Positions 51,751 to 61,048 of a stretch of DNA of 64,000 nt are shown one piece after another. The stretch's first letter is position 1. Each line of letters opens with the position of its first letter. The DNA is from Alicycliphilus denitrificans_A. Its GTDB lineage: Bacteria > Pseudomonadota > Gammaproteobacteria > Burkholderiales > Burkholderiaceae_C. The notes below the pieces were generated by a model. That model was given only the letters and a program-made list of their open reading frames with translations, did not search any database and was not told the DNA's origin. The stretch is taken from positions 217,307-281,306 of the forward strand of contig NZ_CP126239.1 in assembly GCF_044792555.1 (NCBI RefSeq), read 5' to 3'. A program made the translations under genes and the position numbers.

Positions 51751-53577
51751 ATGGCGCACTACCTCTGGAAACTGCGTCCCTACTATCGGCAGACCGCCGG
51801 GCAGCTTGTCCTCGGCTCCCTGGCAGGCGTCGTCATGAACACGGCCGTGGTCCTGCCCGCCGTGTGCCTCGGGCGCGCGATCGACGCCGCGACGCACTTC
51901 GCGCAGGGCCAGGCGACGCGCGCGACGCTACTGCAGGCCGTCGCGCTGTTCGCCGCCGCAACCCTGGCCACAGAACTGCCGCGACTGGGCAAGCGCTGGT
52001 GGTTGATGACGGCCAACGCGCGCATCCGCGCCAATCTGCGCGCGGATGCCCTGCGCGGGGTGCTCGCCTGGCCGATGGCAAAGCTGACTGCCACGCCTGT
52101 TGGCGACACCATGGCGCGCGTCATCGGTGACGTCGAAGTGCTGGGCGTCGGTATCCGCGAGGTGATCGTCGAGACCTGGGACACGCTCCTGTTCTTGATG
52201 TCGTTCTTCGTCGCCATGCTGGTGCTGGACTGGTCGTTGACCCTGCAGGCGCTGATTCCCGTGCCCTTCGCGATGGTGCTGGCCTGGGCCGCCGGACGCT
52301 TTATTCACCAACGTACGACGGCGGCTCGACAAGCCAACGGCGCGTTGACCGCGGGACTGCAGGAGCAACTGTCCGGCATCCGCGTCGCGAGGCTACTGGG
52401 GATGAAGCAGGCCGCACAGACGCGGATCGAGCGGCTCGCAGATGCACAGGCGCACACCAATCTCGCGGTGGCGCGGCCCCGCGCCGGCCTGCCCGCGGTC
52501 TACACCACGCTGATGGCGGCCGGCATCGTGCTGGTGTTGTGGCAAGGCGGCGAAAAAGTCATCGCAGGCGCGTGGACGCTGGGGGCGTTCGTGACCTATC
52601 TGGACCTTTTTCTGCGCTTCACCGGGCGCGGATTTCGGGTGCCGCAGCTCGTGAACTCGGTGCAAGCAGGCGGCGCAGCCTACGCGCGGCTCGCCCCCTT
52701 GCTCGCTGCGGCCCTGCCTGCTCGCGGCGAGCATCGGTTCGCTTCGTTTCGCGCCGGCTACCTGGCCGGAACGACTCCGCGCTCGACTCTCACCGAGCCG
52801 GCGTCACGAGTTGAACGCGGGCTCGCCGTATCCCTGCACAACGTGAGCTTCTCTCACGGCAACGCCGACGCCGCCGTCACGGCGCTGAACCAGGTCTCGC
52901 TCGAGATTTCGGCAGGCGCGTTCGTGGCGGTAACCGGGCCGGTCGGCTCGGGCAAGAGTGCGCTGGCGAAGGCTCTGCTGGGCCTGTACCCGCTCGCCGG
53001 CGGTACCGTTTCCCTGGACGGCGACGCGCCCGCACGACATCGCGGTGACATCGGTTACCTGCCGCAGGAGCCCTTCCTGTTCTCGGGTACGGTGCGCGAG
53101 AACATCACCATGGGACGTGAGCAGGCCGACCTCGCCACGATGAGCGCCCTGGAAATCGCCGCGCTTGCGAAGGACGTAGCGGGCTTCGAGCACGGCGTCG
53201 ATGCCGAGATCGGCGAGCGCGGCATTCGCATTTCCGGCGGTCAGCGGCAGCGCGTCGCACTGGCACGCGCGGCGGCGGCGGGGCCCCGGCTGCTGGTGCT
53301 GGACGATCCGTTCTCGGCGGTCGACGTCGCGACGGAGGCTCAGATCATTGCCAGCCTGCGCGCGGAGTTCGGCCGCGGGGCGCCGGCCGCGCGACAGGCC
53401 ACCATCGTCCTGTGCTCGCACCGGCTGGCGGCCTTCCCGCAGGCGGATCTCGTCGTCGTGTTGGATGGAGGACGCATAGTCGAACGAGGCTCTCATGAAC
53501 AGCTGATGCTGGCGGGCGGCCTGTATGCACGGATCTACGCGGCGCAGGTCGCGATGGCACAGCCGGAGGACGCATGA
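51751..53577 (+). CDS. ABC exporter half-transporter, degenerate-site subunit
   Basis: 608-aa fused membrane-ATPase protein. The N-terminal type IV membrane domain (about 15-320) has six helices. The ATPase has Walker A GPVGSGKSA, signature RISGGQRQR and Walker B LLVLDDPFSAVD, where the catalytic Glu is Asp. With the next gene (4-bp overlap) it forms a heterodimer of MdlAB/TM287-type. I start at 51751; upstream frame sequence belongs to the previous gene region. Substrate unknown; a link to the chromate cluster is not established. Confidence 0.9.
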   Translation: MAHYLWKLRPYYRQTAGQLVLGSLAGVVMNTAVVLPAVCLGRAIDAATHFAQGQATRATLLQAVALFAAATLATELPRLGKRWWLMTANARIRANLRADALRGVLAWPMAKLTATPVGDTMARVIGDVEVLGVGIREVIVETWDTLLFLMSFFVAMLVLDWSLTLQALIPVPFAMVLAWAAGRFIHQRTTAARQANGALTAGLQEQLSGIRVARLLGMKQAAQTRIERLADAQAHTNLAVARPRAGLPAVYTTLMAAGIVLVLWQGGEKVIAGAWTLGAFVTYLDLFLRFTGRGFRVPQLVNSVQAGGAAYARLAPLLAAALPARGEHRFASFRAGYLAGTTPRSTLTEPASRVERGLAVSLHNVSFSHGNADAAVTALNQVSLEISAGAFVAVTGPVGSGKSALAKALLGLYPLAGGTVSLDGDAPARHRGDIGYLPQEPFLFSGTVRENITMGREQADLATMSALEIAALAKDVAGFEHGVDAEIGERGIRISGGQRQRVALARAAAAGPRLLVLDDPFSAVDVATEAQIIASLRAEFGRGAPAARQATIVLCSHRLAAFPQADLVVVLDGGRIVERGSHEQLMLAGGLYARIYAAQVAMAQPEDA

Positions 53578-55376
53578 CCGCAACACAGTCACAGCCGGCA
53601 CCGACAACACGCCGAGGACTCACGACCGCCCAGGTGGGCTCGCTACTGGCGCCGCAGAGACGCCTGCTCGTGGCCATCGCAGCCTGCGTGCTTGCCGGTG
53701 CGGCGCTGGAGGTGCTGCCGCCGCTCCTCGTGCGGCAGGCCGTGGACGCCCACTTGGCCGTGGGCCGTGGCGACGGCCTGATGCTGCTGGGCGTGCTCTA
53801 CCTGCTGGTCGTGGCCGGGCAGCAGGCGTTGGGCTTCGCGTCTGCGTACGGCACCGCGATCGCAGCCCAACGGGCGTTGCGCGACCTGCGCGCGCGCCTG
53901 TTTGGCCATCTGCAACGGCTGCCTGCGCGCTACTTCGACACGACCCCGTTGGGTGACACCGTCAGTCGCTGCACCGCAGACATCGACACCATCGACCGCC
54001 TGTTCTCGTCGGGCATCGCGAGCCTTGTCGCCGACCTCGTGCGACTGGTCACGATCACGGTGACGATGCTCGTGCTCAGTCCCTCGCTGACGCTGCTCTG
54101 CGGACTGGCCGTGCCGCCCCTGCTGTGGTTCACGCGCTGGTTCCAGCTGCGGGTATTGGCCGCTGAACGGGCCAGCCGGGAGGCCGTGGGAAGCGTCAAC
54201 ACGGCACTCGTGGAGACCCTCGGTGGCGCGGAGGTCATTCGTGCTTTCGGACGAACGGAATTCTTCGAGCACCGCTTTCGTGGCGCTCTGCAGGCCACGC
54301 AACACGCCTATCTCGCGGCCACACGCTATTCAACGATCTACACGCCGCTGATGGCCATCCTGGCGTCGCTGATCGTCTGCGGCCTGCTGTGGGCAGGCGC
54401 CGAGGGCGCGCTGGCGGGCTGGGGTGTTTCTATCGGCACGCTCACGGCCTTCGTGCTGCTGTTTCGCCGCTTCTTCGCGCCGATAACGACGCTGGGCGAG
54501 GAATGGCAGACCGTGCAGAGCGCGCTGTCCGGGGCGGAGCGCGTGTTCCAGGTCTTGGCGCTGCCGGTCGAGGAAACACCGGTCGCCCATTCCGTGCAAC
54601 AGGCAAGGAGCGAACCGGAGCCGTTGATCCAGTTGAAGGATGTGATCTTCGGCTACGTCGCCGATCGCCTCGTGCTGAACGGCGTCTCCTTGAGCGTTCG
54701 CGCAGGCGAGCACGTCGCGCTGGTCGGGCGCACCGGTGCCGGCAAGAGCAGCCTGATGCACCTCGCCGGTGGCCTGTATGCGCCCTGGTCCGGCGAAATT
54801 CGCGTGGCGGGCGCGGATCCACGCGCCATGACGGACGAGGAACGCCGTCAGCGCCTGGGCGTCGTGCCGCAGACGCTGCAACTCTTCAGTGGCAGCGTGC
54901 TCGACAACCTCACGATGGGCGACGTCCTCGTGACCCGGACTGCTTGCGAAGCCGCGGCCAAGGCAACGGGCGCGCATGCGTTCATCCAGGCACTGCCGCA
55001 GGGCTACGACACGCCCCTGGACGCGGGCGAGGCCGGCGCCGCGTTGTCTGCGGGCCAACGGCAATTGCTCGCGCTCACGCGCGCGCTGGTGCGCCAGCCT
55101 GGCGTGTTGCTGCTCGACGAAGCGACTGCCGCGATCGACCACGCCAGCGACGCTGCGTTCCGCGCCGCGCTGCGCCGCGACGCGCACGACTCGTCCCGTG
55201 CCGTTCTGATCGTGGCGCATCGGCTGTCAACGGCGCAGGAGGCCGATCGCGTCATCGTGATCGAGGACGGCCGCATCCTCGAACAAGGCGCGCCGGACGA
55301 GCTGATTCGGTGCCGGGGTCGCTTCGCTGCGCTGCTGGCCATGGAGACGGCAGGCTGGGATTGGCATCAACGTTGA
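53574..55376 (+). CDS. ABC exporter half-transporter, catalytic subunit
   Basis: 600-aa partner of the preceding protein. Membrane domain about 20-320; Walker A GRTGAGKSS, signature LSAGQRQL (Ala for the first Gly), Walker B LLLDEATAAID with the normal catalytic Glu, and switch His in IVAHRLST. The pairing of one Asp and one Glu Walker B is typical of heterodimeric exporters with one weak ATP site. It is followed 15 bp later by the phosphotransferase gene. Confidence 0.92.
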   Translation: MTATQSQPAPTTRRGLTTAQVGSLLAPQRRLLVAIAACVLAGAALEVLPPLLVRQAVDAHLAVGRGDGLMLLGVLYLLVVAGQQALGFASAYGTAIAAQRALRDLRARLFGHLQRLPARYFDTTPLGDTVSRCTADIDTIDRLFSSGIASLVADLVRLVTITVTMLVLSPSLTLLCGLAVPPLLWFTRWFQLRVLAAERASREAVGSVNTALVETLGGAEVIRAFGRTEFFEHRFRGALQATQHAYLAATRYSTIYTPLMAILASLIVCGLLWAGAEGALAGWGVSIGTLTAFVLLFRRFFAPITTLGEEWQTVQSALSGAERVFQVLALPVEETPVAHSVQQARSEPEPLIQLKDVIFGYVADRLVLNGVSLSVRAGEHVALVGRTGAGKSSLMHLAGGLYAPWSGEIRVAGADPRAMTDEERRQRLGVVPQTLQLFSGSVLDNLTMGDVLVTRTACEAAAKATGAHAFIQALPQGYDTPLDAGEAGAALSAGQRQLLALTRALVRQPGVLLLDEATAAIDHASDAAFRAALRRDAHDSSRAVLIVAHRLSTAQEADRVIVIEDGRILEQGAPDELIRCRGRFAALLAMETAGWDWHQR

Positions 55377-55391
55377 CGTTGGAGGACAGAC

Positions 55392-56334
55392 ATGGGCAAG
55401 GACTTCTACATACAACCCGACGCGGCCGACCCGGTGCTCGATCCCGACGCGGTGCTCGCGATCGTGCGCCTGCATGCGGCGGGCGCGAAGGCCGTCAGGG
55501 CCGTCGACGAGAGCGGCGGCGAGGCGCGCACCTATGCGATCGACGACGGCCTGATCCTGAAGGTTCAGAGACCACAACAGCTGCGCGCGCGAACGAGCCT
55601 GGACAAGGAGCGTTTCCTGTTGGAGCAGCTGGCAGGCCTGGAGGGCGTACGCGTTCCACGAGTCCTTGGTGGGGGCGTCGCCGAACCCGGGATCGAGTAC
55701 ACCTTGATGACGCGCATGCCCGGCGTGCCGATGCACTCGGCAAGGTTCGACGGTGACCTCCGCCGGCGTACGCTGGTTGACCTGGGGCGCATGCTGCGTC
55801 GCATTCACGCAATCCCTCAGCAACCCCTGTTCGAGGCGCGCCTGATCCCCGGCGACCACACGGCGGCCGACGTTCGCACACGGTTCGGCGGCCTCTTCGA
55901 CGACGCCGTCACAGCCGTGGCGCGGGCGGCCCAGCCCTGGCCGTTCGCGCTCGACCCGTTGCAGTTGGCGCGCCTCGCGATGCGCGCCTTGCCGGACGCA
56001 GACGCCTGGGTGGCCTTGCACAGCAACCCCGGCCCCGAACACGTCTTCGTCGATCCGCAGACTAGGCAGTTGACTGGCCTCATCGACTTCGGCGATGCGT
56101 ATTTCAGCCACCCGGCGCTCGATCTGCGCCGATGGCCTCGGCCCATCGATCGGGGCCGCGGTTCACGCCGGGTACTGCAGCGAGGAGAAAACGAGCGAGA
56201 GGTTCAACCAGACATGGCGCGTGGCCTGTGTGCTCACCGACATGCTCGCCATCGCACAGAGTCCGGAATGCCGCACTGCAGGGCTCGTCGAGTTGGAAGA
56301 ACTTGTCGAGCGGTTGCGCTTACGGCTTACGTGA
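55392..56334 (+). pseudogene. Phosphotransferase (APH-type), frameshifted near 56.15 kb
   Basis: The first frame gives about 250 residues of an aminoglycoside/homoserine-kinase-like fold: YAIDDGLILKVQRP (nucleotide Lys), ERFLLEQLAGL, YTLMTRMPGVPM, then LHSNPGPEHVFVDPQTRQL and GLIDFGDAYFSHPALDLRRW. The C-terminal helical part continues in another frame (AAVHAGYCSEEKTSERFNQTWRVACVL in segments) up to a stop at 56332. One indel at about 56140-56160 explains both. In the brenner-type motif the usual Asp of HxD reads Asn (HSN), so activity is doubtful even before the frameshift. Substrate unknown. Confidence 0.72.
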
Positions 56335-56405
56335 TGGCTGTCTTGGCGCCGACCGATCACCCGCGAAAGGGTAGTACCCCCATCCTCTGGAGACACGGGG
56401 AGCCG

Positions 56406-57221
56406 CTACAACGCCGCGGTATTCGCTTTCAGCGTGCGATCCAGCTTGCGGTGAATGAGTGATACCAGTGTCAGGATGTCCAGGGCATCTTGTTCGGACA
56501 TCGGCCAGTTTGTCTTGGGGGCATGGGCGAGTGGGTTGCGCACGGCGCCGAAGAGGCCCACCAGCAGATGGGCGAAGCCTTTTTGCTCGCTCTTCTCAGA
56601 TTCGGTGGCGAGCGAACCGAAAACCAGGATCGGGTTTTGCGTCGAAAACGTCCGGCTCACTAACTCGGCGCCATCCATGGTCAGGCCAGACATGGAACGG
56701 ATGCGCTCGGCGACACCTTTGGTCGACTCGAAGACGGCATGGAAATAGTTTTCATCCAGCAGTTCGGCGCGACAGTAGTTGAGTACTTCAGCATGGACTT
56801 TGCGGCTTTCAAGTGCCGACTTCAGCCGGCAGGCGCGCGAGCGCGCGGCGTCCAATGTCGTGGCCTTGTCGGCAAAGCCTACACGGCCATCTTCGCGCAC
56901 GAAGAAACCCGAAAAAGCAACCACCACATTCAGCTCATCGCGCCGCCACCGGAAAGCGCCTGGGTCGCGCGCGTAGTTGACCGGGTTCATGGCAAGGTTG
57001 ATCAGCAAGATCAAGTGATTACCGATTTGGTGCTGGTTCTGCGCTTCCGCCAGCGCGTTGAAAAGGCGCTTCCACTTGGTGATGCCAGGCGACACATCGG
57101 CGATTTTGATTTCCTGCAGCAGTCGCTCGATCTGCGCGCCCGTCAGACCTCGTTCGGTGTCTGCAAGCACCCGGCAAGCTGCCTCCATGTGCTGCGAACT
57201 AAAGGGATCGATGTGAGCCAC
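56406..57221 (-). CDS. TIGR02391-family protein (Hypoth_Ymh-like)
   Basis: 271-aa cytoplasmic protein. The C-terminal part (about 150-245) shows NYFHAVFESTKGVAERIRSMSG, the block SRTFSTQNPILVFGSLATESEKSEQKGFAHLL in segments, and FGAVRNPLAHAP, the pattern of TIGR02391 proteins. Members are found with restriction systems and on mobile islands. The N-terminal half is unassigned. It lies 9 bp after the DUF2026 gene and in the same direction, next to an integrase. A phage-defence role is possible but unproven. Confidence 0.72.
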   Translation of the reverse strand: MAHIDPFSSQHMEAACRVLADTERGLTGAQIERLLQEIKIADVSPGITKWKRLFNALAEAQNQHQIGNHLILLINLAMNPVNYARDPGAFRWRRDELNVVVAFSGFFVREDGRVGFADKATTLDAARSRACRLKSALESRKVHAEVLNYCRAELLDENYFHAVFESTKGVAERIRSMSGLTMDGAELVSRTFSTQNPILVFGSLATESEKSEQKGFAHLLVGLFGAVRNPLAHAPKTNWPMSEQDALDILTLVSLIHRKLDRTLKANTAAL

Positions 57222-57230
57222 GGAGTGAAT

Positions 57231-57869
57231 TCACCAAGCGCCTGAAACCGCGCTGTTGTTCAATTTGATCCGAGTCACTTCCCCCAAGTCGTTTTGCATC
57301 CGCAACTCGGGAAGAATCGATTTCGGTGGTCTCCGGTACCAGTGCAGGCAGACGTTGACGAGATCTGCCCCGGCAGGCTTCTTCAGAAACGATTGCCGGA
57401 GGTTGACGGTCAGTTCGGGATTTGGCACCAGGTGGAAATCACCTTCTTGATCCAGATGCTCATGGCTGGGAGCCATGTCGGCCCACTTCTTCTGAAACAT
57501 GCGCCGCGGTGCGATGAACGGGTGGCCGGCGGACGTACAGGCTTCCGGGAACATCGGCGCCATGAAATCGATCACATATTCATCGCACTGTATCCACGCG
57601 TGAAACGACGTGTCCGAGCTTTGAACCTGTCCTTCTGTCAATGTGGCGAAAGAGATGACATTCCGCTGTTGTTCGTTGACGAGGAAGAATGCAGCACCGG
57701 CGAGCTGCACGGCATCCTTCTTGTAGAACTCGCGCAGGATGGCAGCGCCCGCGATGCTGAAGAACATGCAAGCGTGGGCTGTATGCGCATCGACGCTGTC
57801 CAGGACTGACCTGATGACCGCATGAATGCGCAGATAGTCGAGCAGCGGGATAAGTGGTTTGGTCTTCAT
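57231..57869 (-). CDS. DUF2026-family protein
   Basis: 212-aa protein with a DUF2026-like pattern: LLDYLRIHAVIRSVLDSVDAHTAHACMFFSIAGAAIL, SSDTSFHAWIQCDEYVIDFMAPMFPEA in segments. A Cys (HACMFF), a later His (SFHAW) and an Asp (IDFMAP) are ordered as in transglutaminase- or papain-like folds, suggesting a possible peptidase-type site. It sits 34 bp after the integrase stop, in the same direction. Function unknown. Confidence 0.7.
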   Translation of the reverse strand: MKTKPLIPLLDYLRIHAVIRSVLDSVDAHTAHACMFFSIAGAAILREFYKKDAVQLAGAAFFLVNEQQRNVISFATLTEGQVQSSDTSFHAWIQCDEYVIDFMAPMFPEACTSAGHPFIAPRRMFQKKWADMAPSHEHLDQEGDFHLVPNPELTVNLRQSFLKKPAGADLVNVCLHWYRRPPKSILPELRMQNDLGEVTRIKLNNSAVSGAW

Positions 57870-57902
57870 TGGATTTGTTTTTTGCGGGGAGCGCCGACGT
57901 GG

Positions 57903-59243
57903 CTAGGCTACGACCGTGGCCGGCAACGATACGGCTTTGACGCTTGGGCGCGCAACGGCTCTCGCAGAACGAGTGCGGGTGTGGCGCGGCTTGGATTCGG
58001 TCGTGTTCGTGGGATTCAAGGGAGCGGCTGAGCCGCATTCATGTTCGATGGGGACGCATTCCCTGCGCAGTTGGTCCAGACGGTTCGCCCATTCTTGAAG
58101 CATCGCGCGCCGCTCATCCTGGTAGGCATGGCGGTTGTAGGCCGCACGCACGGCATTCGCCGGCACGTGCGCGAGGCAGTGTTCGATCACGTCGATGTTG
58201 CCGCCGAGGCTGTTGAAGTGGGTGCTGAACGACGCGCGCATGCCGTGCGGCGTTCCTTCCCCGCTGAAGCCCAGTCGCTCCATCAAGGCGTTCAGGCTGC
58301 GATTGGCCATTGGCCGATGCGGGTCCACGCGGTTGGGGAACAGGTGTTCCCTGTTTGCGGGCACAAGCTCATGCAAACGAGTGAGCAGCGCAACTGCCTG
58401 TGTAGACAGCGGTATCCAGTGAGCGCGCTTGGCCTTCATTCGCTCGGCAGGAATTTCCCATTGCGCGCCTTTCAGATTCACTTCATCCCATCGGCCCTCG
58501 ATGACTTCGGCTTTGCGGCAGGCGGTCAGAAGCACCAGCAGCATCGCGATGCGCGTTTCCTCGTTAATCCTGCCGCTGCCATCCAGCGTCCGCAGAAAGA
58601 CGCCGATCTGCTTTTCGGACAGGGCAGGGTGGTTGGTCTGGGTGCGCTTCTTCATCACGCGCACGGGTGGAACCGGATTGTTCTCGATCAGTCCTGAATC
58701 GATGGCGTACTCGAAGATGCCCCACAAGTGATTGCGCAGGTTGCGTGCGACCTCCGGCGCGCGTTGCTCGACCACCTTCAACTGCGCGGTCAGTTCGAGC
58801 CGCGTGATGCTGCCGATCGGTCGATTCTTCAGTGTCGGCAGCAAGTCATTGTCGATCTCGCGGTTGCGCTGCTTCACCGTAGACGCTCGCAGGTCTGCCG
58901 ACGTCGCTGTATTCCAGTCCGACACGATGGCAGAGAACGTTCCTTTGACTCGTTCCAACTGCTCTTGCGCTTGTGCGATCTCCTTGTCTTGCTGTGCCTG
59001 CAAGGGGGTGGTGCCTTGGGCTACCAACAGCCGTGCCTCTGCATGGAGCCCACGGGCATCCGCCAAGCTGACTTCCGGAAAGGCGCCCAGTGCGCGTTTA
59101 CCTTCGACGCCGTTGATGCGGAACTTGTAGCGCCACAGCTTCGAGCCATTGGGCTGGACGAGCAGGTAGAGCCCGCCGCTATCCGCAAGCTTGTAGGGGC
59201 GCTCCTGGGGCTTGGCTGTCTTGATCTTGACGGTAGTGAGCAT
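57903..59243 (-). CDS. Tyrosine-type integrase with Arm DNA-binding domain
   Basis: 446-aa P4-type integrase that inserts an island at an att site. The N-terminal DUF4102 arm-binding domain reads KPYKLADSGGLYLLVQPNGSKLWRYKF-like in segments (about 8-60). The catalytic domain has Arg in LLTACRKAEVIEGRWDEV, HGMRASFSTHF, His in IEHCLAHV and Tyr in AAYNRHAYQDERRAML. The C-terminus is extended by a basic Ser/Arg-rich tail. I start at 59243 (MLTTVKI), the usual N-terminus; a start at 59285 adds 14 residues. Confidence 0.93.
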   Translation of the reverse strand: MLTTVKIKTAKPQERPYKLADSGGLYLLVQPNGSKLWRYKFRINGVEGKRALGAFPEVSLADARGLHAEARLLVAQGTTPLQAQQDKEIAQAQEQLERVKGTFSAIVSDWNTATSADLRASTVKQRNREIDNDLLPTLKNRPIGSITRLELTAQLKVVEQRAPEVARNLRNHLWGIFEYAIDSGLIENNPVPPVRVMKKRTQTNHPALSEKQIGVFLRTLDGSGRINEETRIAMLLVLLTACRKAEVIEGRWDEVNLKGAQWEIPAERMKAKRAHWIPLSTQAVALLTRLHELVPANREHLFPNRVDPHRPMANRSLNALMERLGFSGEGTPHGMRASFSTHFNSLGGNIDVIEHCLAHVPANAVRAAYNRHAYQDERRAMLQEWANRLDQLRRECVPIEHECGSAAPLNPTNTTESKPRHTRTRSARAVARPSVKAVSLPATVVA

Positions 59244-59275
59244 TGGGGGCCTTTTGATTGGCGAGGCCCCCAATG
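59241..59275. repeat. Perfect 11-bp inverted repeat over the integrase start codon
   Basis: CATTGGGGGCC and its complement GGCCCCCAATG flank a 13-base spacer; the CAT at 59241-59243 is the integrase start codon on the minus strand. In mRNA the hairpin would bury the start codon. A further GGCCCCCAA copy follows at 59277-59286. Confidence 0.75.
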
Positions 59276-59392
59276 AGGCCCCCAAATGGTCGCGCTGTCA
59301 AGAAAAATCCTTAGATCGCTTGAGACATAGATGGACGATAAGTCATTGTCGCTATTGATATTTTCGTGCCTTCTGAGAATTTGTGAGATCGC

Positions 59393-59671
59393 ATGAAACA
59401 CCAATGCATACTTCAGGTCGGAACCGGTATCGATGCCTACCGCACGCAGACGCGCAAGCTCGCGCCCTCGATCAACGACGGCTGGGAGACCGGCGTCAAG
59501 TTCAGTCCTTTGCCATGGCTGGACGGGCGTGTGTCCATCCTGGCCGAGCAACTGGTGCGTGCATGGAACTGGCGCCAATTGCTGTACCCCCTGCGCCCGG
59601 CGGGGCGCTTCGATTTGTTCGGCACCATCATGGCTGGCTACCTGCTGGCGGAGCGGGGCAAGCCACGCTAA
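59393..59671 (+). CDS. Small protein of the terminal Tn3-type element
   Basis: 92-aa protein of unknown function (MKHQCILQVGTGIDAYRTQ at the start; RAWNWRQLLYPLRPAGRFDLFGTIMAGYLLAERG in segments at the end). It lies 24 bp before the recombinase gene in the same direction. Its 3' half is also present at 45652, so it travels with the recombinase gene. No domain recognised and only a weak ribosome-binding site. Confidence 0.5.
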   Translation: MKHQCILQVGTGIDAYRTQTRKLAPSINDGWETGVKFSPLPWLDGRVSILAEQLVRAWNWRQLLYPLRPAGRFDLFGTIMAGYLLAERGKPR

Positions 59672-59729
59672 TGGACAGGCGAAAAACAAACTGAAATGAA
59701 TCGTGTTGTTGACTACATCGAAGCCGCTG
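59533..59729 (+). repeat. 197-bp direct repeat, copy 2
   Basis: Same sequence as 45652-45848. This copy is part of the intact element; the other is a fragment. Confidence 0.9.
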
Positions 59730-61006
59730 AGCGCGACAACACGCGTCGGAGCTACGCTTCGGCCATACGACATTTTGAAATAGAGTGGAAAGGCCTCCTG
59801 CCCTCGACGGCTGACGCCATCGCCCGCTACCTCGCCGACTACGCGCCTACCTTGGCCATCAACACCCTTCGCCAGCGGCTGGCGGCACTGTCCCGATGGC
59901 ATGCCGACCAAGGTTTTGCGGACCCCACCAAGTCGCCCTTGGTGCGCCAGGTCCTTAAAGGCATTCGCTCAATTCACGCCGTGCCAGAAAAGCGCGCGCG
60001 CCCCCTGGAGCTGGCGGTGCTCCAGCAGATCGACCAGTGGCTCGATGTCGCGATTGGCAACGCCCAGCGGTCCGGCGACCGGCCGGCCTTGCTGCGCCAA
60101 ACCCGCAACCGCAGCCTGATGTTGCTGGGGTTCTGGCGCGGCTTTCGCTCCGACGAGTTGGTCAACCTGCGCGTAGAGAACATCGAGGTGACGCCGGGCC
60201 AGGGCATGGCGTGCTACCTGGGCCGCACCAAAGGCGACCGGCAGCTGCAGGGCCGTGTTTTCAAATGCCCAGCCTTGTCCCGCTTATGTCCCGTGACGGC
60301 CTTCAATGCCTGGATCGACCTGGCCGGGTTGACCGAGGGTCCGGTGTTCCGCAAGATCGACCGCTGGGGGAATGTGGCCGACGAAAGTCTGCATGCCGAC
60401 AGCCTGATTCCGTTGTTGCGCAGCCTGTTCGCCGAAGCCGGTGTCGAGTCGCCCGAGGAATACAGCAGCCACTCCTTGCGCCGCGGCTTTGCCGGCTGGA
60501 CCCGCGCCAGCGGCTGGGACATCAAGGAACTGATGGAATACGTCGGCTGGAAGGATGTCAAATCGGCCATGCGCTACCTCGATGCGTCGGATTCCAGCCT
60601 GCAGGCCCGGTTCGAGCAGGGCCTGACGGCCCTGGCACCGGCAGTTCCGCAGCTACTGCCATTGTTGTTGACCGAACAAATCGAAGCGCCCCGCCCACCG
60701 GCCGAAGGAACGACGCCCATGGCAGTCCTGCGCGTCACGCTGGTGCTGGCCCGCTTCAGCAAGCAGTCGCGCGGCCTGGCTCGCGGTCACCGGCTGATCG
60801 AGCAGACCTGCTTTGAGCGTTTCGCCATGCAACGCCTGAACACCGAGGGAACGCTCTACGAGCTCGCAGTTCCCTACCTGTCACGTGACTTGCTGGACGA
60901 GGTGATCGCCACGCTGCTCGATGACATGTACCGCATCGCCGAGGACAACCAGTGCCTGCTGGAAACCTCATTTCACGAACCCGCGACCGACACCTACTGG
61001 GATTGA
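59696..61006 (+). CDS. Tyrosine recombinase of the terminal Tn3-type element
   Basis: 436-aa phage-integrase-family recombinase. A core-binding domain (about 1-95: ERDNTRRSYASAIRHFEIEW) precedes the catalytic domain with Arg in LGFWRGFRSDELVNL, SSHSLRRGFAGW (His and Arg) and Tyr in SAMRYLDASDSS. About 100 extra C-terminal residues have no assigned role. It stands 42 bp before a Tn3-family transposase in the same direction, so it likely resolves cointegrates as TnpI does in Tn4430-like elements, but it is longer than TnpI. Confidence 0.88.
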   Translation: MNRVVDYIEAAERDNTRRSYASAIRHFEIEWKGLLPSTADAIARYLADYAPTLAINTLRQRLAALSRWHADQGFADPTKSPLVRQVLKGIRSIHAVPEKRARPLELAVLQQIDQWLDVAIGNAQRSGDRPALLRQTRNRSLMLLGFWRGFRSDELVNLRVENIEVTPGQGMACYLGRTKGDRQLQGRVFKCPALSRLCPVTAFNAWIDLAGLTEGPVFRKIDRWGNVADESLHADSLIPLLRSLFAEAGVESPEEYSSHSLRRGFAGWTRASGWDIKELMEYVGWKDVKSAMRYLDASDSSLQARFEQGLTALAPAVPQLLPLLLTEQIEAPRPPAEGTTPMAVLRVTLVLARFSKQSRGLARGHRLIEQTCFERFAMQRLNTEGTLYELAVPYLSRDLLDEVIATLLDDMYRIAEDNQCLLETSFHEPATDTYWD

Positions 61007-61048
61007 GGCGATGGGAAGCATTGCCGCCAGGCGGGGTAGTCCCCGCGA

